Source: Phylloscopus collybita (taxonomy: Eukaryota > Chordata > Aves > Passeriformes > Phylloscopidae). From it: a stretch of DNA of 64,000 bases. The notes under the pieces are model-generated. The model worked only from the letters and a program-made list of their open reading frames with translations, was not told the DNA's origin and ran no database searches. Shown here one piece after another: positions 47,771 to 62,500 of this stretch. A program made the position numbers and the translations under genes. The stretch is taken from positions 1,054,001-1,118,000 of the forward strand of contig JAJNNQ010000044.1 in the NCBI GenBank assembly GCA_027886175.1. The letters are read 5' to 3'. Within the stretch, counting starts at the first letter, position 1, and each line of letters starts with the position of its first letter.

Positions 47771-50160
47771 GAAACTGACCATAGGAGTAGCGGGCTTGTG
47801 ATGGTTGCCGTATAAACTGACCACAGCAACGGCAGCTGATGATGGTTGCCATGGAAACTGACCTTACCAGCAGGCTGGTAATGGTTGCCATGGAAATTGA
47901 CTGTAGGAACAGGAGGCTGGTGATGGTTACCATGGAATCTGACCATAGCAACAGGGGGCTGGTGATGGTTGGCCTGAAAATGGACCGCAGCAACGGCAGG
48001 TGGTGATGGTTGCCATGGAAATTGGCCGTAGCTGCAGCAGGCTGGTAATGGTTGCCATGAAAACTGAACATAGGAATAACGGGCTGGTGATGGTTGCCAT
48101 GGAAACTGACCATAGCCACAGCGGCTTGTGATGGTTAACATGGAATTAGATGGTAGAAACGGTAGCTGGTTAATGCTGCCATGGAAAATGAGTACAGCAA
48201 CGGGGGGGGCTGGTGATGGTTGCCATGGAAACTGACCATTGCAATGGGGGCTGGTGATGATTGCCATGGAAACTGACCATAACAATAGGGGGCTGGTGAT
48301 GGTTGCCATGGAAACAGTCCGTAGCAACAGCAGGCTTGTGATGGTTGCCATGGAAACTGACCATAGGAATAGCGGGCTGGTGATGGTTGCCATGGAAACT
48401 GACCACAGCAACGGCAGCTGATGATGGTTGCCATGGAAACTGACCTTACCAGCAGGCTGGTAATGGTTGCCATGGAAATTGACCATAGGAACAGGAGCTG
48501 GTTGTGGTTGCTATGGAAACTGACCATCGCAATAGGGGGCTGGTGACGGTTGCCATGGAAACTGACTATAGCAACAGTGGCCTGTGATGGTTGCTATGGA
48601 AACTGAACGTACCAGCAGGCTGGTCATGGTTGCCATGGAAATTGAACATAGGAACGGGAACTGGTTGTGGTTGCCATGGAAGCAGTCCGTAGCAAGGGGA
48701 GCTGGTGATGGTTTCCATGGAAACTGACCATAGCAACAGCAGGTTGGTGATGGTTGCCATGGAAATTGACCATAGGAACAGGAGCTGGTTGTGGTTGCCA
48801 TGGAAACAGCCCGTAGCAAGGGGAGATGGTGAAGGTTTCCATGGAAACTTACCGTTGTAACGGGAGTCGATGATGGTTGCCATGCAAACTGACAGTAGCA
48901 ACAAGGGGGGGCAGGTGATTGTTGCCATGGAAACAGACCATAGGAACAGGGGCCGGTGATGGTTGCCATTGAAATTGACTGTAGCAACGGAAGCTGGTGA
49001 TTGTTGCCATGGAAACTGACCGTAGCAACAGCAGGCTCATGATGGTTTCCATGGAAACTAACCATAGCAATAGGGCACTGGTGATGGCTGCCATGGAAAC
49101 TGACCATAGCAACATGGGGCTGGTGATGCTTGCCATGGAAACTGACTGTAGGAACAGGGGGGCAGGTGATGGTTGCCATGGAAACTGACCATAGCAATGG
49201 GGGCTGGTGATGGTTGCCATGGAAACTGACAGTAGGAATAACGGGCTGGTGATGGTTGCCATAGAAACTGACCATAGCTACAGCGGCTTGTGATGGTTAA
49301 CATGGAATTTGATGGTAGAAACGGTAGCTGGTTATTGTTGCCATGCAAAATGACTACAGTAACGGGGGGTGCTGGTGATGGTTGCCATGGAAACAGTCCG
49401 TAGCAAGGGGAGCTGGTGATGGTTTCCATGGAAACTTACCGTTGTAACGGGAGCTGATGATGGTTGCAATGGAAACTGACCATAGGAACACGGGCTGGTG
49501 ATGGTTAACATGGAAACTGACCGTAGCAACAAGGGGGGGCAGGTGATTGTTGCCATGGAAACTGACCATAGGAACAGGGGCCGGTGATGGTTGCCATGGA
49601 AACTGACCGCAGCAACGGTAGCTGGTGATGGTTGCCATGGAAACTGACTGTAGGAACAGGAGGCTGGTGATGGTTACCATGGAATCTGACCATAGCAACA
49701 GGAGGCTGGTGATGGTTGGCCTGAAAATTGACTGCAGCAACGGCAGCTGGTGATGGTTGCCATGGAAACTGACCGTAGCTGCAGCAGGCTGGTAATGGTT
49801 GCCATGAAAATTGAACATAGGAAAAACGGGCTGGTGATGGTTGCCATGGAAACTGACCATAGCCACAGCGGCTTGTGATGGTTAACATCGAATTTGATGG
49901 TAGAAACGGTAGCTGGTTATTGTTGCCATGGAAAATGACTACAGCAACGGGGGGGGCCGGTGATGGTTGCCATGGAAACAGTCCGTAGCAAGGAGAGCCG
50001 GTGTTGGTTGACATGGAAACTGACCATTGCAATGGGGGCTGGTGATGGTTGCCATGGAAACTGACCATAACAATAGGGGGCTGGTGATGGTTGCCATGGA
50101 AACAGTCCGTAGCAACAGCAGGCTTGTGATGGTTGCCATGGAAACTGACCATAAGAATAG
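47771..50160. repeat. Array B block related to part of the 4901-bp unit (offset 3740)
   Basis: About 2.4 kb that aligns to 51511-53900 at a constant offset of 3740 bp with a low level of substitutions. Matching points include CCACAGCAACGGCAGC (47821 and 51561), ATTGACTGTAGGAACAGG (47896 and 51636) and the G-run monomers near 49930 and 53670. Its right end overlaps the start of the first 4901-bp unit, so that unit contains an internal older duplication. Confidence 0.85.
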
Positions 50161-53100
50161 CGGGCTGGTGATGGTTGACATGGAAACTGACCATACCAAT
50201 AGGGGGCTCATGATGGTTGCCATGGAAACTGACCACAGCAACGGCAGCTGATGATGGTTGCCATGGAAACTGACCTTACCAGCAGGCTGGTAATGGTTAC
50301 CATGGAAATTGACCATAGCCACAGGGGCAGGTGATGGTTTCAGTGGAAACTGACCATAGCAACGGTAGCTGGTGATTGTTGCCATGGAAACTGACCATAG
50401 CAACAGGGGGCTGGTGGTGGTTGCCATGGAAACTGACCGTAGCAACAGCAGGTTGGTGATGGTTGCCATGGAAATTGACCATAGGAACAGCAGCTGGTTG
50501 TGGTTGCCATGGAAACAGTCCGTAGCAAGGGGAGCTGGTGATGGTTTCCATGGAAACTTACCGTTGTAACGGGAGCTGATGATGGTTGCAATGGAAACTG
50601 ACCATAGGAACAGGGGCTGGTGATGGTTGCCATGGAAACTGACCGTAGCAACAAGGGGGGGCAGGTGATTGTTGCCATTGAAACTGACCATAGGAACAGG
50701 GGCCGGCGATGGTTGCCATGGAAACTGACCGCAGCAATGGTAGCTGGTGATGGTTGCCATGGAAACTGACCGTAGCTGCAGCAGGCTGGTAGTCGTTGCC
50801 ATGAAAATTGAACATAGGAATAACGGGCTGGTGATGGTTGCCATGGAAACTGACAATAGCAACAGGGGCTGGTGATGGTTGCCATGGAAACTGACCATAC
50901 AAGCAGCGGGCTGGTGATGGTTGCCATGAAAACTGACCATAGCAACAGGGGCTGGTGATGGTTGCCATGGAAACTGACCGCAGCATTGGTAGCTGGTGAT
51001 TGTTAACATGGAAACTGACTGTAGGAACAGGGGGCTGGTGATGGTTACCATGGAATCTGACCATAGCAACAGTGGGCTGGTGATGGTTGTCATGGAAATT
51101 GACCATAGGAACCTGTGCTGGTTGTGGTTGCCATGGAAACTGACCATAGCAAAAGGGGGCTGGTGATGGTTGCCATGGAAACGACCATAGCTACAGCAGG
51201 CTCGTGATGGTTGCCATGGAAACTGACCCCAGCAATAGGGGGCTGATGATGGTTTACATGGAAACTGACCATAGCCACAGGGGCAGGTGATGGTTTCCAT
51301 GGAAATTGACCATTGCAATGGGGGCTGGTGATGGTTGCCATGAAAACTGACAGTAGGAATAGCGGGCTGGTGATGGTTGACATGGAAACTGACCATACCA
51401 ATAGGGGGCTGGTGATGGTTGCCATGGAAACAGTCCGTAGCAACAGCAGGCTTGTGATGGTTGCCATGGAAACTGACCATAGGAATAGCGGGCTGGTGAT
51501 GGTTGACATGGAAACTGACCATACCAATAGGGGGCTCATGATGGTTGCCATGGAAACTGACCACAGCAACGGCAGCTGATGATGGTTGCCATGGAAACTG
51601 ACCTTACCAGCAGGCTGGTAATGGTTGCCATGGAAATTGACTGTAGGAACAGGAGGCTGGTGAAGGTTACCATGGAATCTGACCATAGCAACAGGGGGCT
51701 GGTGATGGTTGGCCTGAAAATGGACCGCAGCAACGGCAGCTGGTGATGGTTGCCATGGAAACTTACCGTAGCTGCAGCAGGCTGGTAATGGTTGCCATGA
51801 AAACTGAACATAGGAATAACGGGCTGGTTATGGTTGCCATGGAAACTGATCATAGCCACAGCGGCTTGTGATGGTTAACATGGAATTTGATGGTAGAAAC
51901 GGTAGCTGGTTATTGTTGCCATGGAAAATGACTACAGCAACGGGGGGGGCTGGTGATGGTTGCCATGGAAACTGACCATTGCAATGGGGGCGGGTGATGA
52001 TTGCCATGGAAACTGACCATAACAATAGGGGGCTGGTGATGGTTGCCATGGAAACAGTCCGTAGCAACAGCAGGCTTGTGATGGTTGCCATGGAAACTGA
52101 CCATAGGAATAGCGGGCTGGTGATGGTTGCCATGGAAACTGACCACAGCAACGGCAGCTGATGATGGTTGCCATGGAAACTGACCTTACCAGCAGGCTGG
52201 TAATGGTTGCCATGGAAATTGACCATAGGAACAGGAGCTGGTTGTGGTTGCCATGGACACTGACCATCGCAATAGGGGGCTGGTGACGGTTGCCATGGAA
52301 ACTGACTATAGCAACAGTGGCCTGTGATGGTTGCTATGGAATCTGAACGTACCAGCAGGCTGGTCATGGTTGCCATGGAAATTGAACATAGGAACGGGAG
52401 CTGGTTGTGGTTGCCATGGAAGCAGTCCGTAGCAAGGGGAGCTGGTGATGGTTTCCATGGAAACTGACCATAGCAACAGCAGGTTGGTGATGGTTGCCAT
52501 GGAAATTGACCATAGGAACAGGAGCTGGTTGTGGTTGCCATGGAAACAGCCCGTAGCAAGGGGAGATGGTGAAGGTTTCCATGGAAACTTACTGTTGTAA
52601 CGGGAGTTGATGATGGTTGCCATGGAAACTGACAGTAGCAACAAGGGGGGGGCAGGTGATTGTTGCCATGGAAACAGACCATAGGAACAGGGGCCGGTGA
52701 TGGTTGCCATGGAAATTGACTGTAGCAACGGTAGCTGGTGATTGTTGCCATGGAAACTGACCGTAGCAACAGCAGGCTCATGATGGTTTCCATGGAAACT
52801 AACCATAGCAATAGGGCACTGGTGATGGCTGCCATGGAAACTGACCATAGCAACATGGGGCTGGTGATGCTTGCCATGGAAACTGACTGTAGGAACAGGG
52901 GGGCAGGTGATGGTTGCCATGGAAACTGACCATAGCAACAGGGTTGGTGAAGGTTGCCATGGAAACTGACAGTAGGTATAACGGGCTGGTGATGGTTGCC
53001 ATGGAAACTGACCATAGCCACAGCGGCTTGTGATGGTTAACATGGAATTTGATGGTAGAAACGGTAGCTGGTTATTGTTGCCATGGAAAATGACTACAGT

Positions 53101-54646
53101 AACGGGGGGTGCTGGTGATGGTTGCCATGGAAACAGTCCGTTGCAAGGGGAGCTGGTGATGGTTTCCATGGAAACTTACCGTTGTAACGGGAGCTGTTGA
53201 TGGTTGCAATGGAAACTGACAATAGGAACAGGGGCTGGTGATGGTTAACATGGAAACTGACTGTAGCAACAAGGAGGGGCAGGTGATTGTTGCCATGGAA
53301 ACTGACCATAGGAACAGGGGCCGGTGATGGTTGCCATGGAATCTGACCGCAGCAACGGTAGCTGGTGATGGTTGCCATGGAAACTGACTGTAGGAACAGG
53401 AGGCTGGTGATGGTTACCATGGAATCTGACCATAGCAACAGGGGGCTGGTGATGGTTGGCCTGATAATTGACCGCAGCAACGGCAGCTGGTGATGGTTGC
53501 CATGGAAACTGACCGTAGCTGCAGCAGGCTGGTAATGGTTGCCATGAAAATTGAACATAGGAATAACGGGCTGGTGATGGTTGCCATGGAAACTGACCAT
53601 AGCCACAGCGGCTTGTGATGGTTAACATGGAATTTGATGGTAGAAACGGTAGCTGGTTATTGTTGCCATGGAAAATGACTACAGCAACGGGGGGGGCTGG
53701 TGATGGTTGCCATGGAAACAGTCCGCAGCAAGGGGAGCTGGTGATGGTTGACATGGAAACTGACCATTGCAATGGGGGCTGGTGATGGTTGCCATGGAAA
53801 CTGACCATAACAATAGGGGGCTGGTGATGGTTGCCATGGAAACAGTCCGTAGCAACAGCCGGCTTGTGATGGTTCCCATGGAAACTGACCATAGGAATAG
53901 CGGGCTGGTGATGGTTGCCATGGAAACTGACCACAGCAAGGGCAGCTGATGATGGTTGCCATGGAAACTGACCTTACCAGCAGGCTGGTAATGGTTGCCA
54001 TGGAAATTGACCATAGGAACAGGAGCTGGTTGTGGTTGCCATGGAAACTGACCATAGAAATAGGGGGCTGGTGACGGTTGCCATGGAAACTGACTATAGC
54101 AACAGTGGGCTGTGATGGTTGCCATGGAAACTGAACGTACCAGCAGGCTGGTCATGGTTGCCATGGAAATTGAACATAGGAACGGCAGCTGGTTGTGGTT
54201 GCCATGGAAGCAGTCCGTGGCAAGGGGAGCTGGTGATGGTTTCCATGGAAACTGACCATTGCAACAGCAGGTTGGTGATTGTTGCCATGGAAATTGACCA
54301 TAGGAACAGGAGCTGGTTGTGGTTGCCATGGAAACAGCACGTAGCAAGGGGAGATGGTGATGGTTTCCATGGAAACGTACCGTTGTAACGGGAGTTGATG
54401 ATGGTTGCAATGGAAACTGACCGTAGCAACAAGGGGGGGCAGGTGATTGTTGCCATGGAAACTGACCATAGGAACAGGGGCCGGTGATGGTTGCCATGGA
54501 AATTGACTGTAGCAACGGTAGCTGGTGATTGTTGCCATGGAAACTGACCGTAGAAACAGCAGGCTCATGATGGTTTCCATGAAAACTAACCATAGCAATA
54601 GGGGGCTGGTGATGGCTGCCATGGAAGCTGACCCTAGCAACATGGG
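49746..54646. repeat. 4901-bp higher-order repeat of array B, copy 1
   Basis: About 119 monomers. The left limit is where identity with the next copy starts: GCTGGTGATGG preceded by CGGCA here and by ACATGG in later copies. It contains nested older duplications (offset 1788 between about 51979-52870 and 53767-54655, and offset 3740 between its first 415 bp and its last third). One difference from copy 2 was noticed: CCATTGCAAC near 54257 versus CCATAGCAAC near 59158. Confidence 0.93.
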
Positions 54647-57600
54647 GCTGGTGATGGTTGCCATGGAAACTGACCGTAGCTGCAGCAGGCTGGTAATGGT
54701 TGCCATGAAAATTGAACATAGGAAAAACGGGCTGGTGATGGTTGCCATGGAAACTGACCATAGCCACAGCGGCTTGTGATGGTTAACATCGAATTTGATG
54801 GTAGAAACGGTAGCTGGTTATTGTTGCCATGGAAAATGACTACAGCAACGGGGGGGGCCGGTGATGGTTGCCATGGAAACAGTCCGTAGCAAGGAGAGCC
54901 GGTGTTGGTTGACATGGAAACTGACCATTGCAATGGGGGCTGGTGATGGTTGCCATGGAAACTGACCATAACAATAGGGGGCTGGTGATGGTTGCCATGG
55001 AAACAGTCCGTAGCAACAGCAGGCTTGTGATGGTTGCCATGGAAACTGACCATAAGAATAGCGGGCTGGTGATGGTTGACATGGAAACTGACCATACCAA
55101 TAGGGGGCTCATGATGGTTGCCATGGAAACTGACCACAGCAACGGCAGCTGATGATGGTTGCCATGGAAACTGACCTTACCAGCAGGCTGGTAATGGTTA
55201 CCATGGAAATTGACCATAGCCACAGGGGCAGGTGATGGTTTCAGTGGAAACTGACCATAGCAACGGTAGCTGGTGATTGTTGCCATGGAAACTGACCATA
55301 GCAACAGGGGGCTGGTGGTGGTTGCCATGGAAACTGACCGTAGCAACAGCAGGTTGGTGATGGTTGCCATGGAAATTGACCATAGGAACAGCAGCTGGTT
55401 GTGGTTGCCATGGAAACAGTCCGTAGCAAGGGGAGCTGGTGATGGTTTCCATGGAAACTTACCGTTGTAACGGGAGCTGATGATGGTTGCAATGGAAACT
55501 GACCATAGGAACAGGGGCTGGTGATGGTTGCCATGGAAACTGACCGTAGCAACAAGGGGGGGCAGGTGATTGTTGCCATTGAAACTGACCATAGGAACAG
55601 GGGCCGGCGATGGTTGCCATGGAAACTGACCGCAGCAATGGTAGCTGGTGATGGTTGCCATGGAAACTGACCGTAGCTGCAGCAGGCTGGTAGTCGTTGC
55701 CATGAAAATTGAACATAGGAATAACGGGCTGGTGATGGTTGCCATGGAAACTGACAATAGCAACAGGGGCTGGTGATGGTTGCCATGGAAACTGACCATA
55801 CAAGCAGCGGGCTGGTGATGGTTGCCATGAAAACTGACCATAGCAACAGGGGCTGGTGATGGTTGCCATGGAAACTGACCGCAGCATTGGTAGCTGGTGA
55901 TTGTTAACATGGAAACTGACTGTAGGAACAGGGGGCTGGTGATGGTTACCATGGAATCTGACCATAGCAACAGTGGGCTGGTGATGGTTGTCATGGAAAT
56001 TGACCATAGGAACCTGTGCTGGTTGTGGTTGCCATGGAAACTGACCATAGCAAAAGGGGGCTGGTGATGGTTGCCATGGAAACGACCATAGCTACAGCAG
56101 GCTCGTGATGGTTGCCATGGAAACTGACCCCAGCAATAGGGGGCTGATGATGGTTTACATGGAAACTGACCATAGCCACAGGGGCAGGTGATGGTTTCCA
56201 TGGAAATTGACCATTGCAATGGGGGCTGGTGATGGTTGCCATGAAAACTGACAGTAGGAATAGCGGGCTGGTGATGGTTGACATGGAAACTGACCATACC
56301 AATAGGGGGCTGGTGATGGTTGCCATGGAAACAGTCCGTAGCAACAGCAGGCTTGTGATGGTTGCCATGGAAACTGACCATAGGAATAGCGGGCTGGTGA
56401 TGGTTGACATGGAAACTGACCATACCAATAGGGGGCTCATGATGGTTGCCATGGAAACTGACCACAGCAACGGCAGCTGATGATGGTTGCCATGGAAACT
56501 GACCTTACCAGCAGGCTGGTAATGGTTGCCATGGAAATTGACTGTAGGAACAGGAGGCTGGTGAAGGTTACCATGGAATCTGACCATAGCAACAGGGGGC
56601 TGGTGATGGTTGGCCTGAAAATGGACCGCAGCAACGGCAGCTGGTGATGGTTGCCATGGAAACTTACCGTAGCTGCAGCAGGCTGGTAATGGTTGCCATG
56701 AAAACTGAACATAGGAATAACGGGCTGGTTATGGTTGCCATGGAAACTGATCATAGCCACAGCGGCTTGTGATGGTTAACATGGAATTTGATGGTAGAAA
56801 CGGTAGCTGGTTATTGTTGCCATGGAAAATGACTACAGCAACGGGGGGGGCTGGTGATGGTTGCCATGGAAACTGACCATTGCAATGGGGGCGGGTGATG
56901 ATTGCCATGGAAACTGACCATAACAATAGGGGGCTGGTGATGGTTGCCATGGAAACAGTCCGTAGCAACAGCAGGCTTGTGATGGTTGCCATGGAAACTG
57001 ACCATAGGAATAGCGGGCTGGTGATGGTTGCCATGGAAACTGACCACAGCAACGGCAGCTGATGATGGTTGCCATGGAAACTGACCTTACCAGCAGGCTG
57101 GTAATGGTTGCCATGGAAATTGACCATAGGAACAGGAGCTGGTTGTGGTTGCCATGGACACTGACCATCGCAATAGGGGGCTGGTGACGGTTGCCATGGA
57201 AACTGACTATAGCAACAGTGGCCTGTGATGGTTGCTATGGAATCTGAACGTACCAGCAGGCTGGTCATGGTTGCCATGGAAATTGAACATAGGAACGGGA
57301 GCTGGTTGTGGTTGCCATGGAAGCAGTCCGTAGCAAGGGGAGCTGGTGATGGTTTCCATGGAAACTGACCATAGCAACAGCAGGTTGGTGATGGTTGCCA
57401 TGGAAATTGACCATAGGAACAGGAGCTGGTTGTGGTTGCCATGGAAACAGCCCGTAGCAAGGGGAGATGGTGAAGGTTTCCATGGAAACTTACTGTTGTA
57501 ACGGGAGTTGATGATGGTTGCCATGGAAACTGACAGTAGCAACAAGGGGGGGGCAGGTGATTGTTGCCATGGAAACAGACCATAGGAACAGGGGCCGGTG

Positions 57601-59547
57601 ATGGTTGCCATGGAAATTGACTGTAGCAACGGTAGCTGGTGATTGTTGCCATGGAAACTGACCGTAGCAACAGCAGGCTCATGATGGTTTCCATGGAAAC
57701 TAACCATAGCAATAGGGCACTGGTGATGGCTGCCATGGAAACTGACCATAGCAACATGGGGCTGGTGATGCTTGCCATGGAAACTGACTGTAGGAACAGG
57801 GGGGCAGGTGATGGTTGCCATGGAAACTGACCATAGCAACAGGGTTGGTGAAGGTTGCCATGGAAACTGACAGTAGGTATAACGGGCTGGTGATGGTTGC
57901 CATGGAAACTGACCATAGCCACAGCGGCTTGTGATGGTTAACATGGAATTTGATGGTAGAAACGGTAGCTGGTTATTGTTGCCATGGAAAATGACTACAG
58001 TAACGGGGGGTGCTGGTGATGGTTGCCATGGAAACAGTCCGTTGCAAGGGGAGCTGGTGATGGTTTCCATGGAAACTTACCGTTGTAACGGGAGCTGTTG
58101 ATGGTTGCAATGGAAACTGACAATAGGAACAGGGGCTGGTGATGGTTAACATGGAAACTGACTGTAGCAACAAGGAGGGGCAGGTGATTGTTGCCATGGA
58201 AACTGACCATAGGAACAGGGGCCGGTGATGGTTGCCATGGAATCTGACCGCAGCAACGGTAGCTGGTGATGGTTGCCATGGAAACTGACTGTAGGAACAG
58301 GAGGCTGGTGATGGTTACCATGGAATCTGACCATAGCAACAGGGGGCTGGTGATGGTTGGCCTGATAATTGACCGCAGCAACGGCAGCTGGTGATGGTTG
58401 CCATGGAAACTGACCGTAGCTGCAGCAGGCTGGTAATGGTTGCCATGAAAATTGAACATAGGAATAACGGGCTGGTGATGGTTGCCATGGAAACTGACCA
58501 TAGCCACAGCGGCTTGTGATGGTTAACATGGAATTTGATGGTAGAAACGGTAGCTGGTTATTGTTGCCATGGAAAATGACTACAGCAACGGGGGGGGCTG
58601 GTGATGGTTGCCATGGAAACAGTCCGCAGCAAGGGGAGCTGGTGATGGTTGACATGGAAACTGACCATTGCAATGGGGGCTGGTGATGGTTGCCATGGAA
58701 ACTGACCATAACAATAGGGGGCTGGTGATGGTTGCCATGGAAACAGTCCGTAGCAACAGCCGGCTTGTGATGGTTCCCATGGAAACTGACCATAGGAATA
58801 GCGGGCTGGTGATGGTTGCCATGGAAACTGACCACAGCAAGGGCAGCTGATGATGGTTGCCATGGAAACTGACCTTACCAGCAGGCTGGTAATGGTTGCC
58901 ATGGAAATTGACCATAGGAACAGGAGCTGGTTGTGGTTGCCATGGAAACTGACCATAGAAATAGGGGGCTGGTGACGGTTGCCATGGAAACTGACTATAG
59001 CAACAGTGGGCTGTGATGGTTGCCATGGAAACTGAACGTACCAGCAGGCTGGTCATGGTTGCCATGGAAATTGAACATAGGAACGGCAGCTGGTTGTGGT
59101 TGCCATGGAAGCAGTCCGTGGCAAGGGGAGCTGGTGATGGTTTCCATGGAAACTGACCATAGCAACAGCAGGTTGGTGATTGTTGCCATGGAAATTGACC
59201 ATAGGAACAGGAGCTGGTTGTGGTTGCCATGGAAACAGCACGTAGCAAGGGGAGATGGTGATGGTTTCCATGGAAACGTACCGTTGTAACGGGAGTTGAT
59301 GATGGTTGCAATGGAAACTGACCGTAGCAACAAGGGGGGGCAGGTGATTGTTGCCATGGAAACTGACCATAGGAACAGGGGCCGGTGATGGTTGCCATGG
59401 AAATTGACTGTAGCAACGGTAGCTGGTGATTGTTGCCATGGAAACTGACCGTAGAAACAGCAGGCTCATGATGGTTTCCATGAAAACTAACCATAGCAAT
59501 AGGGGGCTGGTGATGGCTGCCATGGAAGCTGACCCTAGCAACATGGG
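54647..59547. repeat. 4901-bp higher-order repeat of array B, copy 2
   Basis: Same sequence at an offset of exactly 4901 bp, for example CCATGGAAACTGACCGTAGC at 49760 and 54661. The 541-codon open frame at 54840-56465 on the - strand is identical in all three copies, as expected for near-perfect copies rather than because it is a gene. Confidence 0.93.
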
Positions 59548-62500
59548 GCTGGTGATGGTTGCCATGGAAACTGACCGTAGCTGCAGCAGGCTGGTAATGG
59601 TTGCCATGAAAATTGAACATAGGAAAAACGGGCTGGTGATGGTTGCCATGGAAACTGACCATAGCCACAGCGGCTTGTGATGGTTAACATCGAATTTGAT
59701 GGTAGAAACGGTAGCTGGTTATTGTTGCCATGGAAAATGACTACAGCAACGGGGGGGGCCGGTGATGGTTGCCATGGAAACAGTCCGTAGCAAGGAGAGC
59801 CGGTGTTGGTTGACATGGAAACTGACCATTGCAATGGGGGCTGGTGATGGTTGCCATGGAAACTGACCATAACAATAGGGGGCTGGTGATGGTTGCCATG
59901 GAAACAGTCCGTAGCAACAGCAGGCTTGTGATGGTTGCCATGGAAACTGACCATAAGAATAGCGGGCTGGTGATGGTTGACATGGAAACTGACCATACCA
60001 ATAGGGGGCTCATGATGGTTGCCATGGAAACTGACCACAGCAACGGCAGCTGATGATGGTTGCCATGGAAACTGACCTTACCAGCAGGCTGGTAATGGTT
60101 ACCATGGAAATTGACCATAGCCACAGGGGCAGGTGATGGTTTCAGTGGAAACTGACCATAGCAACGGTAGCTGGTGATTGTTGCCATGGAAACTGACCAT
60201 AGCAACAGGGGGCTGGTGGTGGTTGCCATGGAAACTGACCGTAGCAACAGCAGGTTGGTGATGGTTGCCATGGAAATTGACCATAGGAACAGCAGCTGGT
60301 TGTGGTTGCCATGGAAACAGTCCGTAGCAAGGGGAGCTGGTGATGGTTTCCATGGAAACTTACCGTTGTAACGGGAGCTGATGATGGTTGCAATGGAAAC
60401 TGACCATAGGAACAGGGGCTGGTGATGGTTGCCATGGAAACTGACCGTAGCAACAAGGGGGGGCAGGTGATTGTTGCCATTGAAACTGACCATAGGAACA
60501 GGGGCCGGCGATGGTTGCCATGGAAACTGACCGCAGCAATGGTAGCTGGTGATGGTTGCCATGGAAACTGACCGTAGCTGCAGCAGGCTGGTAGTCGTTG
60601 CCATGAAAATTGAACATAGGAATAACGGGCTGGTGATGGTTGCCATGGAAACTGACAATAGCAACAGGGGCTGGTGATGGTTGCCATGGAAACTGACCAT
60701 ACAAGCAGCGGGCTGGTGATGGTTGCCATGAAAACTGACCATAGCAACAGGGGCTGGTGATGGTTGCCATGGAAACTGACCGCAGCATTGGTAGCTGGTG
60801 ATTGTTAACATGGAAACTGACTGTAGGAACAGGGGGCTGGTGATGGTTACCATGGAATCTGACCATAGCAACAGTGGGCTGGTGATGGTTGTCATGGAAA
60901 TTGACCATAGGAACCTGTGCTGGTTGTGGTTGCCATGGAAACTGACCATAGCAAAAGGGGGCTGGTGATGGTTGCCATGGAAACGACCATAGCTACAGCA
61001 GGCTCGTGATGGTTGCCATGGAAACTGACCCCAGCAATAGGGGGCTGATGATGGTTTACATGGAAACTGACCATAGCCACAGGGGCAGGTGATGGTTTCC
61101 ATGGAAATTGACCATTGCAATGGGGGCTGGTGATGGTTGCCATGAAAACTGACAGTAGGAATAGCGGGCTGGTGATGGTTGACATGGAAACTGACCATAC
61201 CAATAGGGGGCTGGTGATGGTTGCCATGGAAACAGTCCGTAGCAACAGCAGGCTTGTGATGGTTGCCATGGAAACTGACCATAGGAATAGCGGGCTGGTG
61301 ATGGTTGACATGGAAACTGACCATACCAATAGGGGGCTCATGATGGTTGCCATGGAAACTGACCACAGCAACGGCAGCTGATGATGGTTGCCATGGAAAC
61401 TGACCTTACCAGCAGGCTGGTAATGGTTGCCATGGAAATTGACTGTAGGAACAGGAGGCTGGTGAAGGTTACCATGGAATCTGACCATAGCAACAGGGGG
61501 CTGGTGATGGTTGGCCTGAAAATGGACCGCAGCAACGGCAGCTGGTGATGGTTGCCATGGAAACTTACCGTAGCTGCAGCAGGCTGGTAATGGTTGCCAT
61601 GAAAACTGAACATAGGAATAACGGGCTGGTTATGGTTGCCATGGAAACTGATCATAGCCACAGCGGCTTGTGATGGTTAACATGGAATTTGATGGTAGAA
61701 ACGGTAGCTGGTTATTGTTGCCATGGAAAATGACTACAGCAACGGGGGGGGCTGGTGATGGTTGCCATGGAAACTGACCATTGCAATGGGGGCGGGTGAT
61801 GATTGCCATGGAAACTGACCATAACAATAGGGGGCTGGTGATGGTTGCCATGGAAACAGTCCGTAGCAACAGCAGGCTTGTGATGGTTGCCATGGAAACT
61901 GACCATAGGAATAGCGGGCTGGTGATGGTTGCCATGGAAACTGACCACAGCAACGGCAGCTGATGATGGTTGCCATGGAAACTGACCTTACCAGCAGGCT
62001 GGTAATGGTTGCCATGGAAATTGACCATAGGAACAGGAGCTGGTTGTGGTTGCCATGGACACTGACCATCGCAATAGGGGGCTGGTGACGGTTGCCATGG
62101 AAACTGACTATAGCAACAGTGGCCTGTGATGGTTGCTATGGAATCTGAACGTACCAGCAGGCTGGTCATGGTTGCCATGGAAATTGAACATAGGAACGGG
62201 AGCTGGTTGTGGTTGCCATGGAAGCAGTCCGTAGCAAGGGGAGCTGGTGATGGTTTCCATGGAAACTGACCATAGCAACAGCAGGTTGGTGATGGTTGCC
62301 ATGGAAATTGACCATAGGAACAGGAGCTGGTTGTGGTTGCCATGGAAACAGCCCGTAGCAAGGGGAGATGGTGAAGGTTTCCATGGAAACTTACTGTTGT
62401 AACGGGAGTTGATGATGGTTGCCATGGAAACTGACAGTAGCAACAAGGGGGGGGCAGGTGATTGTTGCCATGGAAACAGACCATAGGAACAGGGGCCGGT

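Noticed and set aside
49939..51564. 541-codon - strand frame, identical at 54840-56465 and 59741-61366
   Set aside because: The - strand of the array B consensus has no stop codon in any frame. Identity of the three copies follows from near-perfect 4901-bp duplication. The peptide is a 41-residue repeat formed from all three phases.
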